Positions 1 through 9,129 are shown, counted from the stretch's first letter. The stretch: 45,187 nucleotides of DNA from Bacteroidales bacterium (GCA_016933115.1 JAFGBL010000281.1:1-45187); one strand, 5' to 3'. Notes: generated by a model from the sequence alone, not told the origin. A program made the numbers and translations.

Positions 1-113
1 GAAACTAAGTTCATAAAACTTTCTCCTATTCCTTATCAATAAGTAACTTTAAAGCTTTTTACCAACTATTTTTCAGTATTATGCCGAAATTAATGAATTT
101 TCAGACTAAATAA

Positions 114-2207
114 TCAATAGCCACCGTTTCTTTTCCGCAGGAACCACTCGGCAGAAATTAAAAGCAGGATCAAGCCCAATAACCAGGGAAAGTTGAGTAT
201 TTCAGTGAATTGAGTTTTGGTATATGAAACCGGTTTAATCGAATCATTATTCCGCAATGAAGATGCAAGTTCTTTAAATTGGTTGGGAAAATACATTTTC
301 CCTCCCTTGTTCGCAGCCAAATTAAACATAAGGTTATGGTCGGCAATGGTATTAATTTTTTCAATATTCAAAGGCGAAACAGTAAACTCACCTGATTCGG
401 AGTAGGTTTTATTATTGAAATTAACAAGGGATGTATATGTGTATTGCCCTGCAGGTAAACTTCCTGCATTCAGATAATAAGCGTTGGCTGTCGGGCTAAA
501 ATTATAATTGTACTTCGCCCCTTCACTATTGGTAATTTCCAAGCTGATTTCAGGATCATTCACAAGCTCATAACTGGCATTGTAAAGCTCAGCATCAAAT
601 TCGATATTTTCGTTTTCAGTGAAATTGTTCTTTCCGAAAATCCTGAAATATGATTTATCGATTCGGGCAGATAGATACTGAATTGTCTTATTTATGAGGT
701 CGTTAAATTTGGTGAAGTTTTCATCCATTTCAAAATTTTTCAATCGCCACTTCCAAATTCCTTCACCATTTATAAAACCTGCCTTTATGTCGGCTGTCGT
801 AATGAAAAAGTACAACGGTTCAGTTGTTTCCACTGATCCGATTTGTTGATAAAACAAGGATATCGCCTGTGGCTGAAGCTGATAGTTTCCATAGGGAGAA
901 ATTAGAGGAGGATAGTTTTCTGTGGACTGAACCAATTTATCCGGAAGTGAAAAAGCCGTGAAATTATTATTGTAAACAGGAGTAGTTTCATTGAAAATGA
1001 CAGGATCACCAGTTAGCTGATAACCAAATTTCAATTCATTCAAAAGGGGGAAACTTACTTGCTGCGTAATAATAAATAAAACAGGTACCTTTTCTTTCGT
1101 AATCTCTTCGAGTAAGGGTTTCGTAGGATTTCGCAACGTAGGTAAACCATGAAGTATAACAAGGTTATAGGGTTTAGTCGTTTCGGTGAATTCAGCAACA
1201 GGGAAATCTTTAACTTCATAATTTCTATTTGAAGCGATAGCTTCTTTGAGGGCTGTTACATCGGGATGGGGTGAATTATAAAGAATAAGGATTTTTTGTT
1301 TGCCTTCGAGCACATCTACAAAAATATCCGTATGATTATTGGCATAACTTATTTCACCATTTAATAGTCCTACTTCGAACCGGTAACGCTGCATTCCTGT
1401 TTTTTCGGCTTTCAATAAAAACTTTATTTCTTGTGTCTGGTTGTCAGAATCGAAGTTCAGTGTCTTACTTAAAATTACCTCATCACCGCTTTTAACCCTC
1501 AATTCTGAATTCATCCCGGAACATCTCATGGCTTTAATGATGGCCTCCACCGGAAATTCATTACCCAGGTAAGCAATCCGGTTATAATTTACTTTTGAAA
1601 GGATCAGATCCTTATGAATGGTGGTATCCCCAAGGGCAATGGTATATATTGGGAAATTTATATCAGCACTGGCATAAAGCGGATTGTATCCGGTATTGAA
1701 AATACCATCCGAAGCTATGATCAGGGCTCCCACATTGCGGTTTGCATAACGAGTATAAATTTCATTGAATAAGTTTGAAAAATCGGTTTGTTTTTCGCTA
1801 AAATCAAGTCGGAGTTGATTTTCCAATTGATCGCCAAAGGAAAAAACATCCACCTGGTAACCGGGTTCAATATCCGAAATAAAATCCTGAACCATCTGCG
1901 GGTACTGGTTTTTATAAAAAACCGAATCAACCACGGTTGTTATGGACCTTGAATTATCCTGAGCGATGATCACGATAGGCTGTTCTACAAACCTCGATTT
2001 GGATTTGATCAAGGGGTTCAGCAATAAAAAAGCGATCAAAGTGATAACAATGGTACGAAATACCCCCAGAATCCATTTCAGGGTAATTGAAAATTCATTC
2101 TTTCTATCAGTGAAATAAAGAAGGATGGCAAAAATGACGCCCAGTAAAATACAAAAAGTTAAAAACCAAATGGGGTATGATGTAACAATGTCGAGCCTCA
2201 CCTTCAA
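114..2207 (-). CDS. VWA-like membrane protein, probable glutamine-amidotransferase-like region
   Basis: A 697-residue membrane protein. Two N-terminal transmembrane segments (about residues 13-32 and 44-64) are followed by a von Willebrand A-like domain with a MIDAS-type DxSxS motif (DNSRS at 84-88) and a later SDG. A middle region (about 305-400) resembles the class I glutamine-amidotransferase-like domain often fused to such proteins. Ig-like beta-rich sequence follows, then a C-terminal membrane helix (about 674-690) and a basic tail. This layout matches the BatA/YfbK-like membrane VWA proteins of Bacteroidota, whose exact role is unknown. No ATG lies between the upstream in-frame stop (2241-2243) and this frame, so translation probably starts at the TTG at 2207 or the GTG two codons later. 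It lies 158 bp downstream of fabG in the same direction. The family call is moderately sure; the function is not known. Confidence 0.75.
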   Translation of the reverse strand: MKVRLDIVTSYPIWFLTFCILLGVIFAILLYFTDRKNEFSITLKWILGVFRTIVITLIAFLLLNPLIKSKSRFVEQPIVIIAQDNSRSITTVVDSVFYKNQYPQMVQDFISDIEPGYQVDVFSFGDQLENQLRLDFSEKQTDFSNLFNEIYTRYANRNVGALIIASDGIFNTGYNPLYASADINFPIYTIALGDTTIHKDLILSKVNYNRIAYLGNEFPVEAIIKAMRCSGMNSELRVKSGDEVILSKTLNFDSDNQTQEIKFLLKAEKTGMQRYRFEVGLLNGEISYANNHTDIFVDVLEGKQKILILYNSPHPDVTALKEAIASNRNYEVKDFPVAEFTETTKPYNLVILHGLPTLRNPTKPLLEEITKEKVPVLFIITQQVSFPLLNELKFGYQLTGDPVIFNETTPVYNNNFTAFSLPDKLVQSTENYPPLISPYGNYQLQPQAISLFYQQIGSVETTEPLYFFITTADIKAGFINGEGIWKWRLKNFEMDENFTKFNDLINKTIQYLSARIDKSYFRIFGKNNFTENENIEFDAELYNASYELVNDPEISLEITNSEGAKYNYNFSPTANAYYLNAGSLPAGQYTYTSLVNFNNKTYSESGEFTVSPLNIEKINTIADHNLMFNLAANKGGKMYFPNQFKELASSLRNNDSIKPVSYTKTQFTEILNFPWLLGLILLLISAEWFLRKRNGGY

Positions 2208-2255
2208 CTTAACTTTAATTCCTAAAACACAAGTAAAATTCTAAACGGCCTTTCC

Positions 2256-2298
2256 TTTGCAGTTATTTTAAAATTTTAAATATATTGAAAACTGCAAA
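2256..2298. repeat. Inverted repeat between fabG and the VWA gene
   Basis: Perfect 9-bp arms TTTGCAGTT (2256-2264) and AACTGCAAA (2290-2298) flank a 25-nt AT-rich loop. No T-run follows on the minus strand, which is the direction of transcription, so a simple intrinsic terminator is unlikely. A regulator site or an mRNA hairpin remains possible. Confidence 0.4.
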
Positions 2299-2365
2299 AT
2301 AACAATCAAAAATGAAAGTAAAAATCATGATTACCAATAACCGCTATTGTTCCTATTTAAATCCA

Positions 2366-3112
2366 TTACGTACTCATTCCACCACAAACGCTGATCACCT
2401 GTCCAGAAACATAAGAGGATAACTCCGATGCAAGAAAAACGCAAACATTGGCAACATCTTCAGGAGTTCCGCCGCGTTTCAAGGGGATTTTATTGGCCCA
2501 TCCCTTACGCACTTCTTCGGGTAGTTTTTCTGTCATCTCAGTGATGATAAAGCCCGGAGCTATAGCATTACAGCGTATATTTCTCGATCCCAATTCCTGG
2601 GCAACCGATTTTGTAAATCCGATCAATCCGGCTTTGGAAGCTGAGTAGTTTGCCTGGCCAGCGTTTCCATTTACGCCCACTACCGAACTCATGTTGATGA
2701 TTGATCCTGAACGTTGTTTCATAAATGATATTAAAACTGCTTTGGTTAGGTTAAATGCAGACTTCAGGTTTATTTTCATAATAAGGTCCCAGTCGTCTTC
2801 TGACATCCGAAGTAAAAGGTTGTCACGTGTAATGCCAGCATTATTTACCAGAATTTCAATTTGTCCGAAATCAGCCAATACATCATTAATGAACTTTTCA
2901 CTACCTTCGAAAGAGCTGGCATCCGAAGCATATCCTTTACCCTTTACACCCAGCTTTCCCAATTCTTCCTCCAGACTCTTGCAATTGTCGTCGATACGGA
3001 TATCGGAAAAAGCAACATTCGCTCCTTCCTGTCCGAATTTTATGGCAATTGCCCTTCCGATACCTCTTGCTGCTCCTGTGATCACAGCGGTTTTTCCTTC
3101 GAGTAATTTCAT
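2366..3112 (-). CDS. fabG: 3-oxoacyl-[acyl-carrier-protein] reductase
   Basis: A 248-residue short-chain dehydrogenase/reductase that reduces beta-ketoacyl-ACP with NADPH in type II fatty-acid elongation in the cytoplasm. Visible motifs are the cofactor-binding TGAARGIG (12-19), NNAG (90-93), the structural Asn in KINLK (115), the catalytic Ser in NMSSV (143), and YSASK giving Tyr156 and Lys160. The C-terminal GQVISVCGGMST is the usual FabG ending, with GG preceding a Met. Length is exactly that of the family. The ATG at 3112 is preceded by a perfect minus-strand -7 element (3139-3146), which supports the start. It stands apart from other fatty-acid genes here. Other SDR enzymes share these motifs, but overall similarity to FabG is strong. 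Confidence 0.92.
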   Translation of the reverse strand: MKLLEGKTAVITGAARGIGRAIAIKFGQEGANVAFSDIRIDDNCKSLEEELGKLGVKGKGYASDASSFEGSEKFINDVLADFGQIEILVNNAGITRDNLLLRMSEDDWDLIMKINLKSAFNLTKAVLISFMKQRSGSIINMSSVVGVNGNAGQANYSASKAGLIGFTKSVAQELGSRNIRCNAIAPGFIITEMTEKLPEEVRKGWANKIPLKRGGTPEDVANVCVFLASELSSYVSGQVISVCGGMST

Positions 3113-3138
3113 CTTTAATACAATTTGGTTAGGAGCGC

Positions 3139-3146
3139 CAAAGATA
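3139..3146 (-). promoter_or_regulatory. Promoter -7 element of fabG
   Basis: The plus strand reads CAAAGATA, so the minus strand reads TATCTTTG, a perfect match to the Bacteroidota -7 consensus TAnnTTTG. It lies 26 bp upstream of the fabG ATG. No clear -33 TTG is seen at the expected spacing. Confidence 0.6.
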
Positions 3147-3262
3147 GTATTTTAAATTGGAATGACTATATTGACAGGCAAGACAAGAGTGACAAAATTC
3201 AATTAAATCAGTGAGACTGATATTTCAGAAACGATTGTGAACTGAAATAACAAAGTCGAACT

Positions 3263-3290
3263 GATCCCGATAACGCAGTGTATCGGGATC
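3263..3290. repeat. Short perfect palindrome (REP-like)
   Basis: GATCCCGATA (3263-3272) and TATCGGGATC (3281-3290) form a perfect 10-bp stem around the 8-nt loop ACGCAGTG. It is GC-rich in an AT-rich spacer, sits 52 bp from a second, longer palindrome, and could be a REP-type element or structured RNA. Confidence 0.6.
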
Positions 3291-3341
3291 TCAGGGTCAT
3301 ATTCCCCGCTGCTTACAGTGATTAAAATAATTTACCATTCC

Positions 3342-3382
3342 TAATAAATAACCTCGTGGCGGAGCCACGAGGTTATTTATTA
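3342..3382. terminator. 19-bp perfect hairpin, probable terminator of the AlbA_2 gene
   Basis: TAATAAATAACCTCGTGGC (3342-3360) and its exact reverse complement (3364-3382) are separated by only GGA. The GC-rich inner stem with AT-rich outer arms reads as a rho-independent terminator in either direction. It lies 60 bp past the stop codon of the minus-strand AlbA_2 gene. A perfect 19-bp stem is longer than most terminators, so a dispersed palindromic repeat is an alternative. Confidence 0.65.
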
Positions 3383-3441
3383 ACTAAAATTATTCTTTGG
3401 AACTTGGTTTACAGGAAAACACAGCACCTGCGTTCCTGGCA

Positions 3442-4089
3442 TTATTCAGAACCAAATGTGTTTGAAAGACTATAAAAGAATTGTTTGTCGATTACCTGGA
3501 AATCGAGAATGTCGAGAGCCAGGAAATTTATGAGGATGTTTTCGGCCGAATGCTGAGAGATTCCCGCCAAGTTCCTGAATTTTGACAAAGAAATGGTATC
3601 ATTACTTTCAAGATATTCAAGAAGTAATTTTTCTTTGTGTGAATAGTTGATATAGGTTCCTTCCGGCCTGCTCTTTCTTTTCCAGGCATTGACGATTATT
3701 TTATTCGCCAGTATGTTTTCATCCCCTACTCTGATATAAGCCAGCCAACTGTTATGCTCATTTTGCATAAAATAAGGCTTTTCATTGCCTTCGGGAATGG
3801 TAACTTCCAGCACTACTTTTCCTTTTATATTCCATTCCCTTGTTTCGAAAAGTACATTCGGGCTGCAATACATCGCAGCGGCGGCTTCTGCCATATACTT
3901 TTCTTCTTCAGTGCGAATACCAGCAATCACTCCATTGTCCTTCACACCTATTAAAAGCTTACCTCCGCCGGAATTTGCAAAGGCAACAAATGTTTTGGCT
4001 ATTTTCCTGGAATCGGCAATTTCAAATTTGAAATCGAGGTGCTCATTTTCACCTTCAGCAATCAATTGATGGATGCGGTGTGGTTTCAT
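3442..4089 (-). CDS. AlbA_2 (Schlafen-type) domain protein with C-terminal winged-helix-like region
   Basis: 215 residues. The N-terminal two thirds match the AlbA_2/divergent AAA-4 family. HLDFKFE (about 18-24) stands for the usual E-x-K-E-S element. A stretch rich in FANSGGG follows, and then GKLLIGVKDNGVIAGI, the family's characteristic strand-turn. The last 65 residues (from about 150) are predicted helical with an SLSKFRNLAGIS helix-turn-helix-like segment, consistent with a DNA-binding regulator. The family is usually annotated as a putative transcriptional regulator, and some members are nucleases or defence-associated. It is a lone minus-strand gene, 61 bp past the esterase gene's stop codon. 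The role is uncertain. Confidence 0.75.
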   Translation of the reverse strand: MKPHRIHQLIAEGENEHLDFKFEIADSRKIAKTFVAFANSGGGKLLIGVKDNGVIAGIRTEEEKYMAEAAAAMYCSPNVLFETREWNIKGKVVLEVTIPEGNEKPYFMQNEHNSWLAYIRVGDENILANKIIVNAWKRKSRPEGTYINYSHKEKLLLEYLESNDTISLSKFRNLAGISQHSAENILINFLALDILDFQVIDKQFFYSLSNTFGSE

Positions 4090-4150
4090 GACAGAAATTT
4101 AAAAGTATTAAAAACACCAAAAAGGAAACGATAAAAATGATTTGATCGTG

Positions 4151-4891
4151 TTAAATATCTATTTTTTCAAGAAAATAAGGCAGCATTTTTCTCCACCAGG
4201 GCCAGTCATGGTTTACATCGTGTCCCCAAATATCTATCCATGCAGGAATACCTTTTTGTTCAAGGATACTTTTCATTTCCAGGGTGCTTTCGAGCATTTC
4301 TTCCTCCCATGCGCCCTGTCCGGAGCAGATCACTACTTTACCTTGTCTGATTTGGTTCAAAATAACCGGATCCGTTAGATTTTTCAGGAAACGGTTTGGA
4401 GAGTTGAAATAAACCTGTTCGTCGGAATAATCGCCAACAAGCAGTCGCAGGTCATAAAATCCGCTGATGGCAATAACCCCATCAAATATATCGGGATGTT
4501 TGAAAAAAAAGTTAGCTGCATGATAACCACCCATACTAAACCCCAAAGTGCCCGCCTTTATATTATTCTGACCGTGTTTCTCAGAGCAAAAAGGTATTAC
4601 TTCCTTCAAAATATAATTTTCATATTGGATATACCTTAATCCACGGTCATATGGGTGGATGTTTTTATTTGACCAGCTTTCATAATCCACGGTATCGACT
4701 GCAACTATATAAATCTTTCCGCTATTGATGAAGTCGGAAATAACCTGCATGATCCCTTTATCCTCCGCCTGGAAAAATCTGCCACCCTGGGTCGGAAAAA
4801 TAATGAACGGTTTACCTGTAAGTCCGTATACCTTCAATTCCATATTTCGATCCAGGTTCGGGCTGTGCCAGTAATGATATTCTATATTCAT
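4151..4891 (-). CDS. Alpha/beta-hydrolase, putative esterase family
   Basis: A 246-residue esterase (PF00756-like, esterase D/S-formylglutathione-hydrolase fold). The nucleophile elbow GFSMGG places the catalytic Ser at about residue 119. GHDVNHDWPWW near the C-terminus supplies the catalytic His, and this His-DWPWW signature typifies the subgroup. An Asp between them completes the triad by family knowledge. No signal peptide is seen, so it is probably cytoplasmic. The longest frame starts at a TTG overlapping the preceding stop, but the ATG at 4891, 8 bp after the ATP-grasp stop codon, is the better start. It is almost certainly cotranscribed with the ATP-grasp ligase, which suggests a shared substrate such as a carboxylate, peptide or ester. 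The actual substrate is unknown. Confidence 0.8.
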   Translation of the reverse strand: MNIEYHYWHSPNLDRNMELKVYGLTGKPFIIFPTQGGRFFQAEDKGIMQVISDFINSGKIYIVAVDTVDYESWSNKNIHPYDRGLRYIQYENYILKEVIPFCSEKHGQNNIKAGTLGFSMGGYHAANFFFKHPDIFDGVIAISGFYDLRLLVGDYSDEQVYFNSPNRFLKNLTDPVILNQIRQGKVVICSGQGAWEEEMLESTLEMKSILEQKGIPAWIDIWGHDVNHDWPWWRKMLPYFLEKIDI

Positions 4892-4899
4892 AGATAAGG

Positions 4900-6063
4900 T
4901 CAATTAAGCTGGTGAATTGCACTTTGCACTTCAAAAACTTCATCTAAGTTCTTACTTCGTATCAAATAACAGTAATTGCCCATTGCACGGGATAATACAT
5001 CTTCAACGTGCTGATGAAAAACAATTAAACGGGCAAATTTTTCCATCAATTCCTCATGTGAATAACGATAATGATACTTCCATTTACGACTCACAAAACA
5101 TACATGATATTTCCTTGTGAAATCGGTTTCGGACTTTTGGCCTGATACCATGGCCGCCCATTCGTGGTACACATCCACATCCATCGAATAATTGAACATT
5201 TCGGTAGTAAAACCACCCGGAGGCCGGATATTCACTTCAAGAGCCACAAGGCGGCTCGTATTGTGCTCCCTGAAAAACTCGAAATGGAAAAACCGTCCTT
5301 TAAGTTCAAAGGATTTTAGTGTTCTTAGTCCGGCTTCAAGCAGATCATCAGGAATTTCAAGGAGGGTGAAATAATAGGTGTGGGCATTCTCGTGAACCAC
5401 GTCCATCACCCCTTTCTGGTTTTTTAGTGCGGTGTAAAACACCGGATTTCCAGATTTATCCACCATTCCGTCAAATGAAAATATATCGCCATGAATGAAT
5501 TCTTCATGAATGTAATCCAAGTCAGGCTTATTACTGAAAAATTCTCTGAGTTCGTTATCATCCTTTATTTTAAATGTATCGGCTGCACCAACGCCTGTAT
5601 CGGGTTTAGCGATGATTGGGTATCCGGTCTTATCAATGAACTTCTTAGCTGCACTGAATGATCTAAAAATATTTCCGATAGCCACATTCAACCCTACCTT
5701 TTGGAATATTTTCTTCATCTCGGACTTTTTCCGTATTTTCGCCATGTCGCGGTTTTTCAAACCTTCGATTTGGTATTTTGTCCTTAACCGGGCCTCTGTT
5801 TCCAACCAGTATTCGTTGTGGGAATCAATACCATCGATTATTCCATGGTTTCGGATCAAATGATCCATGGCTTGTTCCAATTGATTAAACCGGTGCAGGT
5901 CGTCCACCTTGTAGTATTCGGTAAAAGCCCACCTCAATTCGGGATGAAGAGTATCATACGGAGCATCACCAATGCCCAGCACATTTACCCCGAGTTTCCT
6001 TAGTGATACGGCAAAGCGGAAATAATTCGGCGGGAAATTGGGTGAAAAACAAATGTAGTTCAT
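4900..6063 (-). CDS. ATP-grasp domain ligase
   Basis: 387 residues with an N-terminal pre-ATP-grasp Rossmann-like segment (NYICFSPNFPPNYFRFAVSL). An ATP-grasp domain spans about 110-310. A flexible loop AKPDTGVGAADTF (about 153-165) contacts the nucleotide, and VALEVNIRPPGG carries the Glu-x-Asn metal ligands. ATP-grasp enzymes form an acyl-phosphate and couple a carboxylate to an amine, thiol or similar nucleophile. The substrate cannot be read from the sequence. It is first in a two-gene operon with an esterase and has its own promoter element at 6101-6108. The start ATG lies about 37 bp after that element. Alternatives are carbamoyl-phosphate-synthase-like or biotin-carboxylase-like annotations, which the missing partner domains disfavour. 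Confidence 0.85.
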   Translation of the reverse strand: MNYICFSPNFPPNYFRFAVSLRKLGVNVLGIGDAPYDTLHPELRWAFTEYYKVDDLHRFNQLEQAMDHLIRNHGIIDGIDSHNEYWLETEARLRTKYQIEGLKNRDMAKIRKKSEMKKIFQKVGLNVAIGNIFRSFSAAKKFIDKTGYPIIAKPDTGVGAADTFKIKDDNELREFFSNKPDLDYIHEEFIHGDIFSFDGMVDKSGNPVFYTALKNQKGVMDVVHENAHTYYFTLLEIPDDLLEAGLRTLKSFELKGRFFHFEFFREHNTSRLVALEVNIRPPGGFTTEMFNYSMDVDVYHEWAAMVSGQKSETDFTRKYHVCFVSRKWKYHYRYSHEELMEKFARLIVFHQHVEDVLSRAMGNYCYLIRSKNLDEVFEVQSAIHQLN

Positions 6064-6100
6064 CCTGTAGTTATATAAGTAATTGAGTATTTCTTACCGG

Positions 6101-6108
6101 CAAAAATA
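6101..6108 (-). promoter_or_regulatory. Promoter -7 element of the ATP-grasp/esterase operon
   Basis: The plus strand reads CAAAAATA, giving TATTTTTG on the minus strand, a perfect TAnnTTTG -7 element 37 bp upstream of the ATP-grasp ATG. No well-spaced -33 TTG was found. Confidence 0.6.
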
Positions 6109-6186
6109 GGAAATTTTGTGTTTGAAGTCATTCTCAACATTTTTCCCTGAACACAGCTTTTCGAGCATACAATAATTTAACACTTC

Positions 6187-9129
6187 CTACCCACTCTCCC
6201 TTGGATCTGCTTTCAACGGCAACTTCGCCAGCTTCTCGACAGTTAAACTCGGGAAATCAAACTCTTCGGTGATCTCACCCAGAATCAGGTAAACACCCTT
6301 GCCTTTAAAAGGATAGTTTTTTAAAGAATTCGGAAAATGAACCGTATCGAAAAACTCACCGGTTGCATCCAGGAACGTCCCGAAGTGCATCCACTCTTTT
6401 TTAACAGTCCTCACATATTTAATGGTAACGAGATTGCCCACCATCCTGACTTTTTTTCCCACATAACGGATCATATCATTAGCCAGAATTTCACCGCGGA
6501 AAGCAGTCTGTAACATATCGAAATGGGTCATCGTTACCGGGAAACCGATCAGTTCGATTTCATCGTAAGCATTTTCAATCTGGCTTTGTTCAAGTTGTGG
6601 CAATGTAAAAGTCTTCGGTTTGGAATAAAAAAGTGTATTTGTGATCGTTTTTTTCTCTTTCGTTAAAAACATGTGCGATTCCCACAAAAGTTCCTGCTTT
6701 GAAAAACCTGTAAACCGGAAAGCCTCAATCTTGATCAAAATGATCACCTGCTCAATACCAATAGGTACCCTTCGAATGAAATTCTCCAAATCCAGAAAAT
6801 CTCCATTTCTGTTACGCTCATCGACAATCTGGTTGGCTACCTTATATTCGAGGTTTGCAATGTGAACAAAGCCTACAAACAAGTCTTTCCCGATGATGCG
6901 CGTTTGATAATTGCTATTATTGATACAGGGAAGTTGAATATTTGCCCCCTGTCGGCTTGCCTCGTTGAAATATACCCAGGTGTGATAAAATCCACCGAAA
7001 TTGTTGATCACCGCAGTCATGAACTCCAATGGGAAATAGGCTTTGAGAAACAAACTTTGGAAGCTCTCCACTGCGTAGGAAGCAGAATGAGCCTTAGAAA
7101 ACGAATATCCGGCAAATGAATCGATCTGTCGCCAAACCTCTTTGGTCAGGCTGTCGGGATAGCCTTTTTCCTTACAATTGGCAAAAAATTTCTCAATAAT
7201 CCTTTTCATCTCGTCGTGCCCCCTGAATTTACCGCTCATGGCCCTGCGCAATACATCGGCATCGGCCAGGTCGAGGCCGGCAAAATGATGGCAAATCTTA
7301 ATTACATCTTCCTGGTAAACCATCACACCGTATGTCTCTTCCAACTGCTCTTTCATGATAGGATGCAAATAGTCAAAATCATTGGGATGGTGAAAACGGT
7401 GAATATACTGCCGCATCATCCCCGACTTGGCCACTCCGGGCCGGATAATAGAGCTGGCTGCCACCAGGCTCAGGTAATTGTCGCACCTCAGTTTTTTGAG
7501 TAATCCCCGCATGGCTGGGCTTTCGATATAAAAACAACCGATGGTCTCCCCTTTTTTCAATTGGTTTTTAACCAGTTTGTCGTTTTTGAATTTTTCAACC
7601 GCATGAACATCTACGTTGATCCCCCTGTTTTCACGGATAATGTCGGCTGCATCACGAATATGGCCGATGCCCCGTTGGCTTAAAATATCCAGTTTTTCAA
7701 AACCGATATCATCGGCAACATACATATCCCATTGTGTTGTAGGGAATCCTTTAGGCGGCAGGTCGAGCGCTGTGTAATAAGTAATGGGCTCTTCCGAGAT
7801 CAGGATACCGCCTGCGTGTATGCTTCGGATATTGGGAAAATCGAGCAATTCCTGGGAAATTTCGAAAATACGCTTTGTGATATGGTTTCTATTCACCCCA
7901 ACCTCCGGGTTATCGACCAGTTCGTCAATTTCCTTTTTTGGCAAGCCATAAACTTTTCCGAGCTCACGGAAAATGGATTTTCCTTTGAAAGTGGAAGTAG
8001 CGCCCAATAAGGCAGTGTGTTGATGACCGTATCTTTTGAAAATGTAATCCTGCACTTCTTCGCGTTCGCGCCATGAATAGTCGATGTCGAAATCGGGAGG
8101 GCTGGTCCGCCGGGGATTGATAAACCGTTCGAAATAAAGATCCAACTCAATGGGATCTACATCTGTGATCTTAAGGCAGTACGCTACAATACTATTGGCA
8201 CCGCTTCCCCGCCCCACATGGTAATAACCCCGCGACATGGAATAGCGAATGATATCCCAGGTGATCAAAAAATAAGCTGAGAATCCGAGATTATAAATGA
8301 TCTGAAGCTCTTTTTCGACCCTTTCCGTTGCAATCTTATTCTTTTTGCCATAACGGTATTCCAGGCCATCATAAGCCAATTTTGAAAGTAATTTTTGGTC
8401 ATCGGCACCATTGCCGGTAAATGTTTTTTTATTTTTGATGGTCTTATAGTTGAAATCGAGTTCGCTATCTTCCAGAATTTTTTCAGTGTTTTTGATGATC
8501 CTGGGATAATCCTGATAAATGCCAATCAATTTATCAATGTCCATCAACACTTCGGACTCTTCGGCCAGCATTTCGCCATTGATACGGCTCAATAAAATAT
8601 TATTATCGATGGCCCTCAGGTTCCGGTGTAAATAAAAACCCTTTTTATCTACAAAAGTAACCGGTTGATGAATCAGCAACCTGGACTGGTCATGGGCAAA
8701 TTCAGATGAAAAAATCTTAAAAATGTCTTTGGGTTTAACACCTATAAATTCATGGTCTTTTAAATTGTTTTTTCTTTTCCTGTCGAATGGGTAGATGGTT
8801 ATGGCGTGGTTGAAGGCATCCGGATAGATGGGATAATCTTTTTGATTTAAATTGTGATATGAAATGTACTCGTTCAACTCACGGAAACCTTCATTGTTTT
8901 TGGCTATACAGGTATACAGATGATGGTTGCCGTTTCTGAATTCAACGCCACCGATGGGTTTTATTTCATTCTTCCTGCAACGTTTCACAAAATCGATCAT
9001 CCCGGTTGTATTGTTGATATCAGTGAGGGTCAGGCACCGAATATTCAATTTTTTTGCCTCTTCAACCAACCGGTCGATGGATAGCGTCCCGTAACGCAAA
9101 CTATAATATGAATGGGTGTTTAAATACAC
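6187..9129 (-). CDS. dnaE: DNA polymerase III alpha-subunit homologue, short DnaE (probable damage-tolerance polymerase)
   Basis: 980 residues, shorter than a replicative DnaE (usually over 1100). The N-terminal PHP domain begins YLNTHSYYS; the usual first metal-ligand His is Asn4 and the TDH motif is TDI (37-39), so the PHP exonuclease site looks degenerate. The C-family active site is PPDFDID (Asp348 and Asp350) with the third Asp in FEKLDILSQ (481). SIHAGGILIS and a helix-hairpin-helix region follow, and an OB-fold is likely at about 880-960. The end is abrupt, with no obvious tau-binding extension. Only a GTG at 9129 can start this frame, because an in-frame stop lies five codons upstream. 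Lying 107 bp after dinB and beside a LexA-like gene, it resembles the DnaE2/ImuC error-prone polymerase, though no ImuA/ImuB-type genes are present. Confidence 0.9.
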   Translation of the reverse strand: MYLNTHSYYSLRYGTLSIDRLVEEAKKLNIRCLTLTDINNTTGMIDFVKRCRKNEIKPIGGVEFRNGNHHLYTCIAKNNEGFRELNEYISYHNLNQKDYPIYPDAFNHAITIYPFDRKRKNNLKDHEFIGVKPKDIFKIFSSEFAHDQSRLLIHQPVTFVDKKGFYLHRNLRAIDNNILLSRINGEMLAEESEVLMDIDKLIGIYQDYPRIIKNTEKILEDSELDFNYKTIKNKKTFTGNGADDQKLLSKLAYDGLEYRYGKKNKIATERVEKELQIIYNLGFSAYFLITWDIIRYSMSRGYYHVGRGSGANSIVAYCLKITDVDPIELDLYFERFINPRRTSPPDFDIDYSWREREEVQDYIFKRYGHQHTALLGATSTFKGKSIFRELGKVYGLPKKEIDELVDNPEVGVNRNHITKRIFEISQELLDFPNIRSIHAGGILISEEPITYYTALDLPPKGFPTTQWDMYVADDIGFEKLDILSQRGIGHIRDAADIIRENRGINVDVHAVEKFKNDKLVKNQLKKGETIGCFYIESPAMRGLLKKLRCDNYLSLVAASSIIRPGVAKSGMMRQYIHRFHHPNDFDYLHPIMKEQLEETYGVMVYQEDVIKICHHFAGLDLADADVLRRAMSGKFRGHDEMKRIIEKFFANCKEKGYPDSLTKEVWRQIDSFAGYSFSKAHSASYAVESFQSLFLKAYFPLEFMTAVINNFGGFYHTWVYFNEASRQGANIQLPCINNSNYQTRIIGKDLFVGFVHIANLEYKVANQIVDERNRNGDFLDLENFIRRVPIGIEQVIILIKIEAFRFTGFSKQELLWESHMFLTKEKKTITNTLFYSKPKTFTLPQLEQSQIENAYDEIELIGFPVTMTHFDMLQTAFRGEILANDMIRYVGKKVRMVGNLVTIKYVRTVKKEWMHFGTFLDATGEFFDTVHFPNSLKNYPFKGKGVYLILGEITEEFDFPSLTVEKLAKLPLKADPRESG

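Larger units (their letters stand above)
3113..3441. other. Gene-free gap with two palindromes
   Basis: This 329-bp gap between fabG and the AlbA_2 gene contains no convincing coding frame. It holds the fabG -7 element near its left end and two separate inverted repeats (3263-3290 and 3342-3382), listed on their own. Nothing else was recognised. Confidence 0.6.

Noticed and set aside
2256..2298. Inverted repeat as an intrinsic terminator of fabG
   Set aside because: There is no T-run after the stem in the direction of transcription and the 25-nt loop is long. It is kept only as an inverted repeat.
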